34,897 nucleotides of DNA. Source: Sagittula marina (GTDB taxonomy: Bacteria > Pseudomonadota > Alphaproteobacteria > Rhodobacterales > Rhodobacteraceae). The DNA is taken from positions 1-34,897 of the forward strand of contig NZ_JACIEJ010000020.1 of the NCBI RefSeq assembly GCF_014196795.1, written 5' to 3'. Under the pieces are notes generated by a model, which saw only the letters and a list, made by a program, of their open reading frames with translations, did no database searches and was not told the origin of the DNA. The translations under genes and the position numbers were made by a program. Shown in pieces: positions 26,794-34,335 of this stretch. Position 1 is the first letter of the stretch. The number at the start of each line of letters is the position of its first letter.

Positions 26794-26919
26794 GCGACTC
26801 TGATCCCACGTTGCTGCGACTCCAATCCCCCGAAGCGGTGACTCTGCTCCCCCGAAAAGCGCGGGCCTTCGGGTGGACGCAGATTGTGGATAACTCTAGG
26901 GTGTCACTGAACCCCCGAA
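26794..26919 (+). repeat. Iteron array of the RepA origin
   Basis: Three direct repeats start 22 bases apart: GCGACTCTGATCCCACG (26794-26810), GCGACTCCAATCCCCCGAA (26816-26834) and GTGACTCTGCTCCCCCGAA (26838-26856). A fourth, partial copy GTGTCACTGAACCCCCGAA is at 26901-26919, and an inverted core TTCGGG at 26868-26873. A 22-base period (two helical turns) is the hallmark of iterons bound by plasmid initiators. The likely binder is RepA, encoded 60 bases downstream. Confidence 0.75.
26885..26893 (-). promoter_or_regulatory. DnaA box
   Basis: TGTGGATAA on the plus strand is the exact complement of the consensus DnaA box TTATCCACA. It lies between iteron 3 and the partial iteron 4, a usual place in plasmid origins that need host DnaA. 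Confidence 0.75.
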
Positions 26920-26980
26920 CCTGATTCCGGACCACCGGAGCGCACACAACAAGGGGGCAGGCAGTGTACAGGCGACGATC

Positions 26981-27988
26981 ATGACCAGCGCAGCAGGGGG
27001 GCTGACCCCTGACCGGCATCCCACGGCGGACTTCTTTGTCTGCGATTTGTTCGACGCCTCGCCCAAGGGCGATCTGGCGTCCATGGAACATCCGATCTTT
27101 TCCCTGGCGACGAAGCCCGACACGCGGGTGCTGTCCTATGAGCACAATGGCGCGGAGATCACCGTCACGCCCTCGGTCAAGGGGCGCGCCACGATCCACG
27201 ACAAGGACATCCTGATCTATTGCGTGAGCCAGCTGATGGCGGCGGTGAACCTGGGCCGCCAGATCACCCGGCACCTGACGCTGACGGCGCATGACCTGCT
27301 GGTGGCCACCAACCGCGACACCAGCGGCGATGCCTACACCCGTCTTCGGGATGCGTTTGAACGGCTCGCCGGCACGCGCATCACAACCAATATCTCGACG
27401 GGGGGCGAGGAGACCACGCGCGGCTTCGGCCTGATCGAAGCCTGGGAAATCGTGCGCAAGTCGCGGGGCGGGCGAATGGTGTCGGTGCGGGTAACGCTGT
27501 CGGACTGGCTGTTCCGGGCCGTCGAGGCGCGCTCGGTGCTGACGCTGTCGCGTGATTATTTTCGCCTGCGCAAACCGCTCGAGCGCCGCGTCTACGAGCT
27601 GGCGCGCAAGCATTGTGGGCGGCAGCAGGCCTGGCGGATTTCGGTCCCGGTGCTGCACAAGAAGGCGGGCAGCGCCGCGCCCGTGCGGGTGTTCCGCGCC
27701 GCCCTGCGCAAGATGATCGCGGAGGGCAACCTGCCGGATTATGAGTTGACCGAAGAGCTTGGCGACGTGATCCGTGTCAGCCGCCGCAATGGCGTGGTGG
27801 AGGCCGGTCCCGACCTGCCGCCCCTGTCCGATGCGGTGCGGGCGGCAGCCCGGGAATTGGCGCCGGGCGAGGATGTCTACGCCCTGGAGGCACAGTGGCG
27901 GCATTGGTGGGCGGCCTCCGGGCGCAGCCCGCTCAAGGCGCCGGGCAAGGCCTTTCTTGGATGGATCAAAAGCCGCCCCCGGGGGTGA
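26981..27988 (+). CDS. repA: RepA-type replication initiator (RPA family)
   Basis: 335 residues. It matches the RPA initiator family of alphaproteobacterial plasmids through the N-terminal run LTPDRHPTADFFVCDLFDAS, MEHPIFSLATKPDTR followed by YEHNG, and DKDILIYCVSQLMAAVN, then a winged-helix DNA-binding region (about 90-190, SGDAYTRLRDAFERLAGTRI; RPLERRVYELARKH-like). The C-terminus (about 280-335) carries the conserved Trp-rich segment QWRHWWAASGR. It should bind the adjacent iterons and open the origin. The ribosome site is weak, but the sequence before MEHP is conserved in the family, supporting the listed ATG. In roseobacters this type defines RepA plasmids, distinct from RepABC and DnaA-like ones. 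Confidence 0.92.
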   Translation: MTSAAGGLTPDRHPTADFFVCDLFDASPKGDLASMEHPIFSLATKPDTRVLSYEHNGAEITVTPSVKGRATIHDKDILIYCVSQLMAAVNLGRQITRHLTLTAHDLLVATNRDTSGDAYTRLRDAFERLAGTRITTNISTGGEETTRGFGLIEAWEIVRKSRGGRMVSVRVTLSDWLFRAVEARSVLTLSRDYFRLRKPLERRVYELARKHCGRQQAWRISVPVLHKKAGSAAPVRVFRAALRKMIAEGNLPDYELTEELGDVIRVSRRNGVVEAGPDLPPLSDAVRAAARELAPGEDVYALEAQWRHWWAASGRSPLKAPGKAFLGWIKSRPRG

Positions 27989-28067
27989 GGCCGCCATTGC
28001 GTGATGCGCGGGCTGGACGGATCGTGTTGGCAGGCCCTAGGGTCGGGGCAGATCATAAGGGGTTCCC

Positions 28068-29048
28068 ATGCGGTATTACTTTGTCAGCCAGACCTCACAG
28101 AACCCGCTGTTTCGCTGGCTGAACTTCCCCGGCAAGCGGGCCTGGCTGGATCTCGAAGATCCACAGGCCGAAGGGTTATTGCTGCTGGCGGGATCGGGGG
28201 CAGGGGCGGTGCGCCCGGTGTTGCATGACCCTGACGGCAAACCGGTGGCGCTGCAGATCTCGGACCCCGGAGAGGATCTGCCCGACAATGCCAAGTGGTT
28301 TCTGCGCCAACCGGAGGATCAGCGCTGGTTGAAACAAGTGAGCTTTCGCTTTCCCGGTGCGGTGCCCCTGACGCTGAGCTGCGCGGCCACGGGGCAGCGG
28401 CTGGCGGTGCTGACCCCCGGCATGGGATTTCCGGCGCATCTGTTCGGTCTGTTGCAGCGCGCGCCACATGGACCGGACGGGCGCTGGTGCAACTTCGTCG
28501 AGACGGGCACGCTGTTCGGCCACACCACGCTGCACGCCAGCTATTGGGCGGACCGGGTGATCACCATCGAGCTGTCGCAGACCCTGCACGCCGAGGCGGT
28601 GAAGCATCTGGCACACCGACCCAATGTCACCTGCCTGCAGGGCAATTCGGCGGATGTGCTGGCAGAGGTGGTGCCGGATCTGGACGGGCCAAGCGTGTTC
28701 TACCTCGATGCGCATTGGAGCGGTGACAGCAGCGTCGATTGGGGCAGCTCAAAGTTCAACGGCTATCCCATCGATACGGCGCGCGCCAAGCTGGGCGAGA
28801 GCGAAGGCGCGCGGCAGGTGCCATTGATGGAGGAGCTGACCTGTATCCTCGACGATCACCGCGACGCAGCGACCATCGTCATCGACGACTGGCACACGGT
28901 GGGGACGCGGGATCTGAACTTTGCCGGAGAGGACTGGACCCATCTGGACCGCGATGCGCTGCTGGCCCTGATGGACGGGCACGCCCGCAGCCTGTCGCAC
29001 AGTGACGATGGGCCGAACCGCCACGTCTGGCATATCGGGCCGCTTTGA
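28068..29048 (+). CDS. Methyltransferase-fold protein of unknown specificity
   Basis: 326 residues. Residues 1-130 have no recognisable domain. From about 142 the pattern NFVETGTLFGHTTLHAS (142-158), VITIELSQTLHAEAVKHL, NVTCLQGNSADVL and FYLDAHWSGD (211-220) follows the strand order of a class I S-adenosylmethionine-dependent methyltransferase, with VETGT in place of the usual glycine-rich motif. IVIDDWHTVG (about 271-280) resembles a late strand. AAGGGG lies just before the ATG. It starts 79 bases after repA and opens a run of glycan-modifying genes. It may modify a sugar or be non-catalytic; the substrate is unknown. Confidence 0.65.
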   Translation: MRYYFVSQTSQNPLFRWLNFPGKRAWLDLEDPQAEGLLLLAGSGAGAVRPVLHDPDGKPVALQISDPGEDLPDNAKWFLRQPEDQRWLKQVSFRFPGAVPLTLSCAATGQRLAVLTPGMGFPAHLFGLLQRAPHGPDGRWCNFVETGTLFGHTTLHASYWADRVITIELSQTLHAEAVKHLAHRPNVTCLQGNSADVLAEVVPDLDGPSVFYLDAHWSGDSSVDWGSSKFNGYPIDTARAKLGESEGARQVPLMEELTCILDDHRDAATIVIDDWHTVGTRDLNFAGEDWTHLDRDALLALMDGHARSLSHSDDGPNRHVWHIGPL

Positions 29049-29090
29049 GGTCTGGGGGGCTGCGGGGAGTGAGCCGCGCTTGGGCGTGCC

Positions 29091-29128
29091 GCGCGTACCG
29101 CGCTTGTTTGGAGACGCGCGTACCGCGC
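29091..29128. repeat. Pair of 13-base direct repeats with palindromic arms
   Basis: GCGCGTACCGCGC occurs at 29091-29103 and 29116-29128, 25 bases apart. Each copy has perfect inverted arms GCGCG/CGCGC around TAC. They lie in the 151-base gap before the DUF2793 gene and could be a two-site operator, but no regulator can be assigned. Confidence 0.55.
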
Positions 29129-29199
29129 GATGCCCCAAGGGGCTGTTAACCACGGGGGCATACCTCTGAGGCCGTTCCGCTTTCGAGGAGGTCTCCCCC

Positions 29200-30264
29200 A
29201 TGTCCGACGTCTCGGCCGTGCTGTCGCTGCCCTATCTTCTGCCCGCCCAGGCGCAGAAACACGTCACTCATAACGAAGCACTCGCCCGTCTGGATGTGGC
29301 GGTGCAACTGGCCGTGGTGGCCCGTGACGAGACCGCCCCGCCGTTCGGAGCGTCCACCGGCGACCGCTATCTGGTGCCCATCGGGGCCAGCGGCGACTGG
29401 GCCGCCCACGTGGGGGAGATCGCCCTGTGGGATCAGAACATGTGGGTCTATCACACCCCGATTACCGGGTGGCGCGCGCTGGTGCTGGCCGAGGATGTGG
29501 AGGTGCTCTTTGACGGCACGGACTGGCAGGTGATCCCGGTGGAAAGCGCCACGGTGGGGGTGAACACCTCTGCCGATGCGACCAACCGGCTGTCGGTCTC
29601 AAGCACGGCGACGCTGTTGACCCACGAGGGCGCGGGCCACCAGATCAAGGTGAACAAGGCCACGGCGGGCGACACCGCCAGCCTGCTGTTCCAGACCGGC
29701 TGGGCGGGCCGGGCAGAAATGGGGACGGCCGGGTCGGATGCTTTCGCGATCAAGGTCTCGGCCGATGGGGCCGCCTGGACCACTGCGATGAGCTTCGATC
29801 CGGCCTCGGGGGTGGTCTCCGGCGGGGCCGTGATGGCCACCCCCACGGACACCGGGACGGGCAAGCTGGCGCGCGCTGACTATGCCTATGGGCCGGGCAA
29901 CCTGCTGGGCGCGGTGGCGCAATCCGGCGGCACCCCAACCGGCGCGGTGATCGAGCGCGGCTCGGACGCCAATGGCACCTGGGTGCGCTTTGCCGACGGC
30001 ACACAGATCTGCTGGAGCCCGCAGGTGACGGTGAACGTGACCACCACGGCGGGCGCGATCTATCGTTCCAGCGTGACAACATGGACCTATCCAAAGGCGT
30101 TCACCGTGGCCCCGGCGCTGATGCAGGGACGTCAGAACCATTCCACCAGCTACTGGACGGTGCCGGGCATCACCACCCCCACGACGGGAGAGGCTTGCGC
30201 CATGTCCTACCAGTCGACCACCGGCCGCGCGATCAATCTGGTGGCGATCGGACGTTGGGTCTGA
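29200..30264 (+). CDS. DUF2793 domain-containing protein
   Basis: 354 residues. The N-terminus LPYLLPAQAQKHVTHNEALARLD is characteristic of DUF2793, a domain common in Rhodobacterales phage-derived and gene-transfer-agent-like tail or host-recognition proteins. The first 115 residues form this domain (GDRYLVPIGASGDWAAHVGEIALW). A beta-rich, Thr/Ser/Gly-rich part follows (about 120-230) and ends in a fibre-like C-terminus (about 245-354, GTWVRFADGTQICWSPQVTV). AGGAGG precedes the ATG at good distance. There are no other phage genes in the window, so it may be a captured tail-fibre gene re-used as a surface or glycan-binding protein. Its role is unknown. Confidence 0.75.
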   Translation: MSDVSAVLSLPYLLPAQAQKHVTHNEALARLDVAVQLAVVARDETAPPFGASTGDRYLVPIGASGDWAAHVGEIALWDQNMWVYHTPITGWRALVLAEDVEVLFDGTDWQVIPVESATVGVNTSADATNRLSVSSTATLLTHEGAGHQIKVNKATAGDTASLLFQTGWAGRAEMGTAGSDAFAIKVSADGAAWTTAMSFDPASGVVSGGAVMATPTDTGTGKLARADYAYGPGNLLGAVAQSGGTPTGAVIERGSDANGTWVRFADGTQICWSPQVTVNVTTTAGAIYRSSVTTWTYPKAFTVAPALMQGRQNHSTSYWTVPGITTPTTGEACAMSYQSTTGRAINLVAIGRWV

Positions 30265-30286
30265 GGCCCGAAGACTGAAGAAGAGT

Positions 30287-30314
30287 TAACCAGTCTTAAA
30301 GATTGCACTGGTTA
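30287..30314 (+). terminator. First hairpin before the FkbM gene
   Basis: TAACCAGT (30287-30294) pairs perfectly with ACTGGTTA (30307-30314) around a 12-base loop. It lies 22 bases after the DUF2793 stop. The loop contains TAAAGATT (30297-30304), which is complementary to part of the next hairpin. Confidence 0.6.
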
Positions 30315-30320
30315 GGATCT

Positions 30321-30350
30321 CGGTAAAGTTAATCTTTACCGGGATTTTTT
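30321..30350 (+). terminator. Rho-independent terminator abutting the FkbM start codon
   Basis: CGGTAAAG (30321-30328) and CTTTACCG (30334-30341) form a perfect 8-base-pair stem with a 5-base loop, followed by GGA and six T residues (30345-30350). The ATG of the next gene is at 30352, so the T run ends one base before the start codon. It can terminate DUF2793 transcripts and may also attenuate the FkbM gene. Confidence 0.8.
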
Positions 30351-30351
30351 C

Positions 30352-31260
30352 ATGCCAGATGCGCCGCCCTTTTCTGCTGCTGTGCTCGACCTTTTGCCGC
30401 CCCTGACCGAGACGGCGGTTGCCGACGGATACATTCTCGATGCCATGGGCACACGCACGCAGCGGCGGTTTCGTCGCGGCTCGTCCAAGGAGCCGGGCCT
30501 CGTGCAGCTCAACCCCATGGTCAACTGGGAGTGGATCCCGCTCGCCTGGGCGATGATGACGGCGCAGGATCGCATGACGGCCGTGGAACTGGGGGCGGGC
30601 TGGGGCCCGTGGGTGTCGCGCTGCCATGTGCTGGCGGGACGGCTGGGGATCGAGGACCGCCATATCTTTGCGGTCGAGGCGGAGCCGATGCATTTCAGCT
30701 ACCTCGAAACACAAATGGCCGACAACGCCATCCCGCCAGAAGATCACACGCTGGTGCAGGGGTTGATTGCGGAACACGCGGGCTTTGCCCTGTTCCCCCT
30801 GACCGAAACACCCGAGCAAAGCTGGGGGCTGCGGCAGCTGGGGGAGGAGGGGCAGAGCCTCGAAACCTTGCTGGCCCGGACCAAGGCTTTGCCGATCGAG
30901 GGGGAGGAGGGGCTCTATCGTCTGCCCAAATGGCCGCACAAATATGCCATCCAGCAATCGCTGTCGCTGGCAGAGCTGATCGGGGACACGCCGCTGGTGG
31001 ATTTCATGCATGTGGATATCCAGGGCAACGAAACCAAGGTGCTGCCACCCTCCATGGATCTGCTGAACGCGCGTTTCCGGGTGATTGCCGTGGGCACCCA
31101 CAGTCACGAGATCGAAGCCGAACTCAGGGACTGTTTCACCGCAAATGGGTGGATCTGCTATCACGACAGCATCATGCACCATGACGACAACAACATGCTG
31201 CGGGACGGCCATCAGGTCTGGCTGAACCCGCGGCTTGGTCCGAAACCGGGCCCCGGCTGA
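30352..31260 (+). CDS. FkbM family methyltransferase
   Basis: 302 residues. The SAM-binding motif is VELGAGWGPW (78-87), followed by AVEAEP (107-112), and the family's late motif is VDFMHVDIQGNE (216-227), so it belongs to the FkbM methyltransferases that O-methylate sugars and other hydroxyl groups. It sits with a sulfotransferase 9 bases downstream, with which it should be co-transcribed. The start codon follows a terminator T run directly, leaving no normal ribosome site beyond the CCGGGA within the hairpin's end, so expression is likely conditional or the first ATG is not the only start. Product and substrate are inferred from family and context: methylation of a surface glycan. Confidence 0.82.
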   Translation: MPDAPPFSAAVLDLLPPLTETAVADGYILDAMGTRTQRRFRRGSSKEPGLVQLNPMVNWEWIPLAWAMMTAQDRMTAVELGAGWGPWVSRCHVLAGRLGIEDRHIFAVEAEPMHFSYLETQMADNAIPPEDHTLVQGLIAEHAGFALFPLTETPEQSWGLRQLGEEGQSLETLLARTKALPIEGEEGLYRLPKWPHKYAIQQSLSLAELIGDTPLVDFMHVDIQGNETKVLPPSMDLLNARFRVIAVGTHSHEIEAELRDCFTANGWICYHDSIMHHDDNNMLRDGHQVWLNPRLGPKPGPG

Positions 31261-31269
31261 GGTGGTCTC

Positions 31270-32187
31270 ATGGCCACTTTGGTAAACGAAGCACTTGGTG
31301 TGGTCTTCGTGCATATCCCGAAATCCGCGGGCACCTCCGTGACGCGGACCTTCGAGGCACACTCCGCGCCCGATCCGGAGACACCGTTGACCGATGCGGA
31401 GCGACAGGCCAACCCGCGGCTTTGGTCACATTGGGTGCAGGGCGATCATCTGCCGGGCATCGAGGCGTCTGTCGCCCATAACGTGGGCATGCAAGGCGGG
31501 CGGGAAAAGGTGCCTGCCTTTCATGCGCGGGCTGTCGATCTGCGGCATGCTCTTGGCTACCGGCGGTTTGATGCGTTGCACAGCTTTACCTTTGTGCGCA
31601 ATCCGTTCGAGCGTATGGCCAGCACCTACCATTACACCCGGGACAATGACGCAAACCCCCATGCGGCCATGTGTCGGGTGCTGGGGTTCGAACAATACAT
31701 CGTCTTCAACTGTATGCTGACGGTGCAGCTGCAATATGACTGGCTGCATGATCTGAACGGACGCCCGATGGTGGATGAGGTGTTCCGGGTCGAACACATG
31801 GCCGAGGCAGAGGCCCGGCTTGGCGCGCGGCTGTTCGGAAAACCGATCCGCTTTGTGCATGAGAACCAATCCACCAATGCCCGGCGCGATCCGTCCACCA
31901 GTTGGAATGCGGTGCCTGAGTGGGTGATTGACCTGTTCGTGAAAACCTACGCAAAGGACTTCGCCTGCACCGGCTACGCAACGGATGTCAGCCCGTACAA
32001 GACCGCCGATGTGACCTCGGAGGAGGCGGCGTCCGGCGCCTGGGAGCGGCTGCCGCAATACCTTGCCCATCCGGTGGAGAGGTCGATGCAGCGCCGCTAT
32101 TATCTTGATCGGCTGCGCTATATCACGACGCTCGACCGCGGTGAAAACGTGGCCGGCTCAGCGTCCGGCGACACCGTGGCCGGCTGA
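31270..32187 (+). CDS. Sulfotransferase family protein
   Basis: 305 residues. The 5'-phosphosulfate-binding loop is HIPKSAGTS (15-23) and the 3'-phosphate motif is FVRNPFERMAS (108-118), both hallmarks of PAPS-dependent carbohydrate sulfotransferases. It should transfer sulfate from PAPS to a sugar of a surface or exported polysaccharide. The gene begins 9 bases after the FkbM stop with GAGGTGG upstream, so the two are coupled. The C-terminus (about 270-305) is rich in Arg and then a short Gly/Ala/Ser tail. The substrate is unknown; no PAPS synthesis genes are in the window. Confidence 0.85.
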   Translation: MATLVNEALGVVFVHIPKSAGTSVTRTFEAHSAPDPETPLTDAERQANPRLWSHWVQGDHLPGIEASVAHNVGMQGGREKVPAFHARAVDLRHALGYRRFDALHSFTFVRNPFERMASTYHYTRDNDANPHAAMCRVLGFEQYIVFNCMLTVQLQYDWLHDLNGRPMVDEVFRVEHMAEAEARLGARLFGKPIRFVHENQSTNARRDPSTSWNAVPEWVIDLFVKTYAKDFACTGYATDVSPYKTADVTSEEAASGAWERLPQYLAHPVERSMQRRYYLDRLRYITTLDRGENVAGSASGDTVAG

Positions 32188-32312
32188 CCGCAACTTCACT
32201 GCCTGTCCCGAAGCGGTTTCACGAGCTTTGAGACGTCTGTGGAGAGGCTTTGTTCGGTCGGGCAGGGGATATTTCCTGAAAGGTCCATGTCTGTCGACCT
32301 CAATGCAAGGCT

Positions 32313-32341
32313 TTGCGACTTATTCGGAATGAGGCTAAGCA
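32313..32341 (+). promoter_or_regulatory. Possible promoter of the epimerase gene
   Basis: TTGCGA (32313-32318) and TAAGCA (32336-32341) are separated by 17 bases in the 196-base gap before the epimerase. The -35 equals that of the left-edge promoter; the -10 is a weak match. Tentative. Confidence 0.35.
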
Positions 32342-32383
32342 CGGCTCGACACTGCAATAGGCTCCTGTGAAAGGTTCTGTCTC

Positions 32384-33409
32384 ATGGCGCGCATTTTCAT
32401 CACCGGCACGGCCGGCTTCATCGGCTACCACCTTGCCCGGCTGTTGCTGGACGAAGGTCACACCGTCGCGGGCTTTGACGGCATGACAGACTACTACGAT
32501 GTGACGCTGAAACAGCGTCGTCATGCCATGCTGCTGCAGTCCCCGACCTTCACTGCCACCGAGGCGATGCTGGAGGACCGCGATGCGCTGGATGCGGCGA
32601 TGGATGCTTTCGTGCCAGAGATCGTGGTGCATCTCGCGGGGCAGGCGGGGGTGCGCTACAGCCTTGAGAATCCGCGCGCCTATGTGGATGCCAATGTCAC
32701 CGGCACCTTCAATGTCATGGAGGGCGCGTTGCGTCACAAGGTGGGGCATTTGTTGATGGCCTCGACCTCCTCGGTCTACGGGGCAAACACGGATATGCCG
32801 TTCTCGGAGGCCGACAAGGCCGACACGCCGATGACCATCTATGCCGCCACCAAGAAGGCGACCGAGGGCATGGGCCACGCCTACGCCCACCTGCATGACA
32901 TGCCGACGACCATGTTCCGCTTCTTCACGGTCTATGGCCCCTGGGGACGCCCGGATATGGCGCTGTTCAAATTCGTGAAGGCGACGCTGAACGGCGATCC
33001 CATCGACGTCTACAATCACGGCGAGATGTTTCGCGACTTCACCTATGTGGAGGATCTGGTGCGCGCCATTCGCCTTCTGATGTTCGAGGCCGTCCCGCCG
33101 AGCCGCTATGACCGCCCTGACGATGGCGCGGTTCCCGAAGGCGACAGCCTGTCCCCCGTCGCCCCTTACCGGGTGGTGAACATCGGCAACTCCCGTTCCG
33201 AGCGGCTGACCGATTTCATCGAGGCGATCGAGGCTGCGCTGGGGATGAAAACCACGCGCAACCTGATGGACATGCAGCCCGGCGATGTGCCGGCCACCTG
33301 GGCCGACGCGAGCCTGCTGGAACAGTTGACCGGCTACCGTCCGCAGACCAATATCGGCGAGGGCGTGCAGCAGTTCGTCGACTGGTATAGAAACTATTAC
33401 GCCGTCTGA
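32384..33409 (+). CDS. NAD-dependent epimerase, probably UDP-glucuronate 4-epimerase
   Basis: 341 residues of the extended short-chain dehydrogenase family. The NAD-binding GxxGxxG is at 8-14 (GTAGFIG), the catalytic Tyr153 and Lys157 are in TIYAATKK, and Ser/Thr 127-130 form the STSSVYG motif. The stretch NPRAYVDANVTGTFNVME and the C-terminal VYGPWGRPDMALFKFVKATL and VYNHGEMFRDFTYVEDLV are typical of UDP-glucuronate 4-epimerases (LspL/CapI type), giving UDP-galacturonate from UDP-glucuronate. This would supply an acidic sugar for the capsule. A GalE-like specificity is less likely. AAAGG lies before the ATG. It has its own leader and seems separately transcribed. Confidence 0.88.
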   Translation: MARIFITGTAGFIGYHLARLLLDEGHTVAGFDGMTDYYDVTLKQRRHAMLLQSPTFTATEAMLEDRDALDAAMDAFVPEIVVHLAGQAGVRYSLENPRAYVDANVTGTFNVMEGALRHKVGHLLMASTSSVYGANTDMPFSEADKADTPMTIYAATKKATEGMGHAYAHLHDMPTTMFRFFTVYGPWGRPDMALFKFVKATLNGDPIDVYNHGEMFRDFTYVEDLVRAIRLLMFEAVPPSRYDRPDDGAVPEGDSLSPVAPYRVVNIGNSRSERLTDFIEAIEAALGMKTTRNLMDMQPGDVPATWADASLLEQLTGYRPQTNIGEGVQQFVDWYRNYYAV

Positions 33410-33683
33410 GATGGTTATCTGTCATGCACTTCTAGGGGTAGCCTTGCGCCAAGTTCGCAGCCCGCCACTGAAAGTGCACTGCGACCATTTCTTTGGGCAA
33501 AGCAACTTATGTTCGTGCCAAGCCGCCTCTCCAAGGTTCCGATCACGATCCGTGCCGCACAACAGGTCTCCCTCCTAATAAGCACGCCACCCAACCTAGG
33601 ACTTCTTGTCAGAACCACGCAGCAAGGGCGTTCGTACGTCCATCTATCATGTCCCTGTCTGCAACAAGAAAGGGATGCTTGAC

Positions 33684-34097
33684 ATGACTGAAGGCCAAAC
33701 CTCCGCGTTTATCGATCACGCTGTGCGCCAATCCGGCAAGAGCAATGATGACATCGCCCATGCCATGGGTTTTTCACGCCCAAACCTCGTGACCATGCTC
33801 AGGGTTGGTGCGACGAGGCTTCCGCTGGACCGGATCCCCGACTTCGCGGCCGCGACAGGTGCTGACGCATACGAACTGCTTACGCTGGCTCTTGCCGAGT
33901 ACGGCGGCCCGGGGCCTCAAGGGCTGGAGAGCCTCGAGCGCAAACCGATTGAAAGCAACGTCAACATTCGGGCGCCCATCGAGGTATGTGACCGCTTCAA
34001 AGCTTTATGCATGCAGGAGCGCCGCACCCAAGGCCAGATGTTGGAGCTCTTGCTGACTGTTTGGGGCGCTGGACAAGATGTGGATGAGACGCGCTGA
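33684..34097 (+). CDS. Small regulator with N-terminal HTH and C-terminal ribbon-helix-helix-like region
   Basis: About 137 residues from ATG 33684, chosen because AAAGGG (33669-33674) lies 9 bases before it; the ATG at 33675 touches that site, and the longer frame from a TTG at 33606 is unlikely. Residues about 10-65 resemble an XRE-type helix-turn-helix (SNDDIAHAMGFSRPNLVTMLRVG). The C-terminus from about 93 (NVNIRAPIEVCDRFKALCMQERRTQGQMLELLLTVW) has the strand-helix-helix pattern of a CopG/Arc-like ribbon-helix-helix. Such a pairing of two DNA-binding folds in one small protein is uncommon. It could regulate replicon or surface genes, or be an orphan antitoxin; no toxin is visible beside it. 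It lies between the epimerase and a hairpin-rich stretch. Confidence 0.6.
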   Translation: MTEGQTSAFIDHAVRQSGKSNDDIAHAMGFSRPNLVTMLRVGATRLPLDRIPDFAAATGADAYELLTLALAEYGGPGPQGLESLERKPIESNVNIRAPIEVCDRFKALCMQERRTQGQMLELLLTVWGAGQDVDETR

Positions 34098-34113
34098 CGT
34101 CCTCTGAAAAACC

Positions 34114-34136
34114 GGCGAGCGGCTCTGTCGCTCGTC
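34114..34136. terminator. Hairpin after the small regulator
   Basis: GGCGAGCG (34114-34121) pairs with CGCTCGTC (34129-34136), with one G-T pair, around a 7-base loop, 17 bases after the regulator stop. No T run follows, so a terminator role is only likely. Confidence 0.5.
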
Positions 34137-34140
34137 GTCT

Positions 34141-34171
34141 CGGTACGTCCCTCTGCCCCCAGAACGTACCG
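34141..34171. repeat. Perfect 8-base inverted repeat
   Basis: CGGTACGT (34141-34148) and ACGTACCG (34164-34171) form a stem around a 15-base loop directly after the previous hairpin. Confidence 0.55.
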
Positions 34172-34184
34172 CAGAGCGCTCAGA

Positions 34185-34213
34185 ATTGGGCAGAGATGGC
34201 CTGTTGGCCCAAT
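34185..34213. repeat. Perfect 7-base inverted repeat
   Basis: ATTGGGC (34185-34191) pairs with GCCCAAT (34207-34213), loop of 15 bases. It is the third hairpin in a row. Confidence 0.5.
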
Positions 34214-34335
34214 CTGGCGACTGCCCCCGCTCACACATGCAATCGCACGTCTGGGCTAATTTCTGGGCAGTGGATCAGTTTTCAATTTTCTCGGGCTTCG
34301 GAGTGCCGCATCCTTATTGGCGCGTGCATCGCGCT

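Larger units (their letters stand above)
26534..26980. other. oriV: Replication origin region between parA and repA
   Basis: 447 bases without a gene, holding the features expected of an iteron origin: an AT-rich stretch (about 26,585-26,790), a small inverted repeat, an array of 22-base-spaced iterons and a consensus DnaA box, ending at the RepA start. The divergent promoters of parA and repA must also lie here. The origin role is inferred from these parts together and from the location next to repA. Confidence 0.75.

Noticed and set aside
23984-27988. A repABC cassette
   Set aside because: There is no repC, repA is divergent from parAB, and the initiator is of the RPA family.
26696-27997. 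Open frame of 433 codons on the minus strand
   Set aside because: It runs antisense through repA and across the iterons; repA is clearly the real gene.
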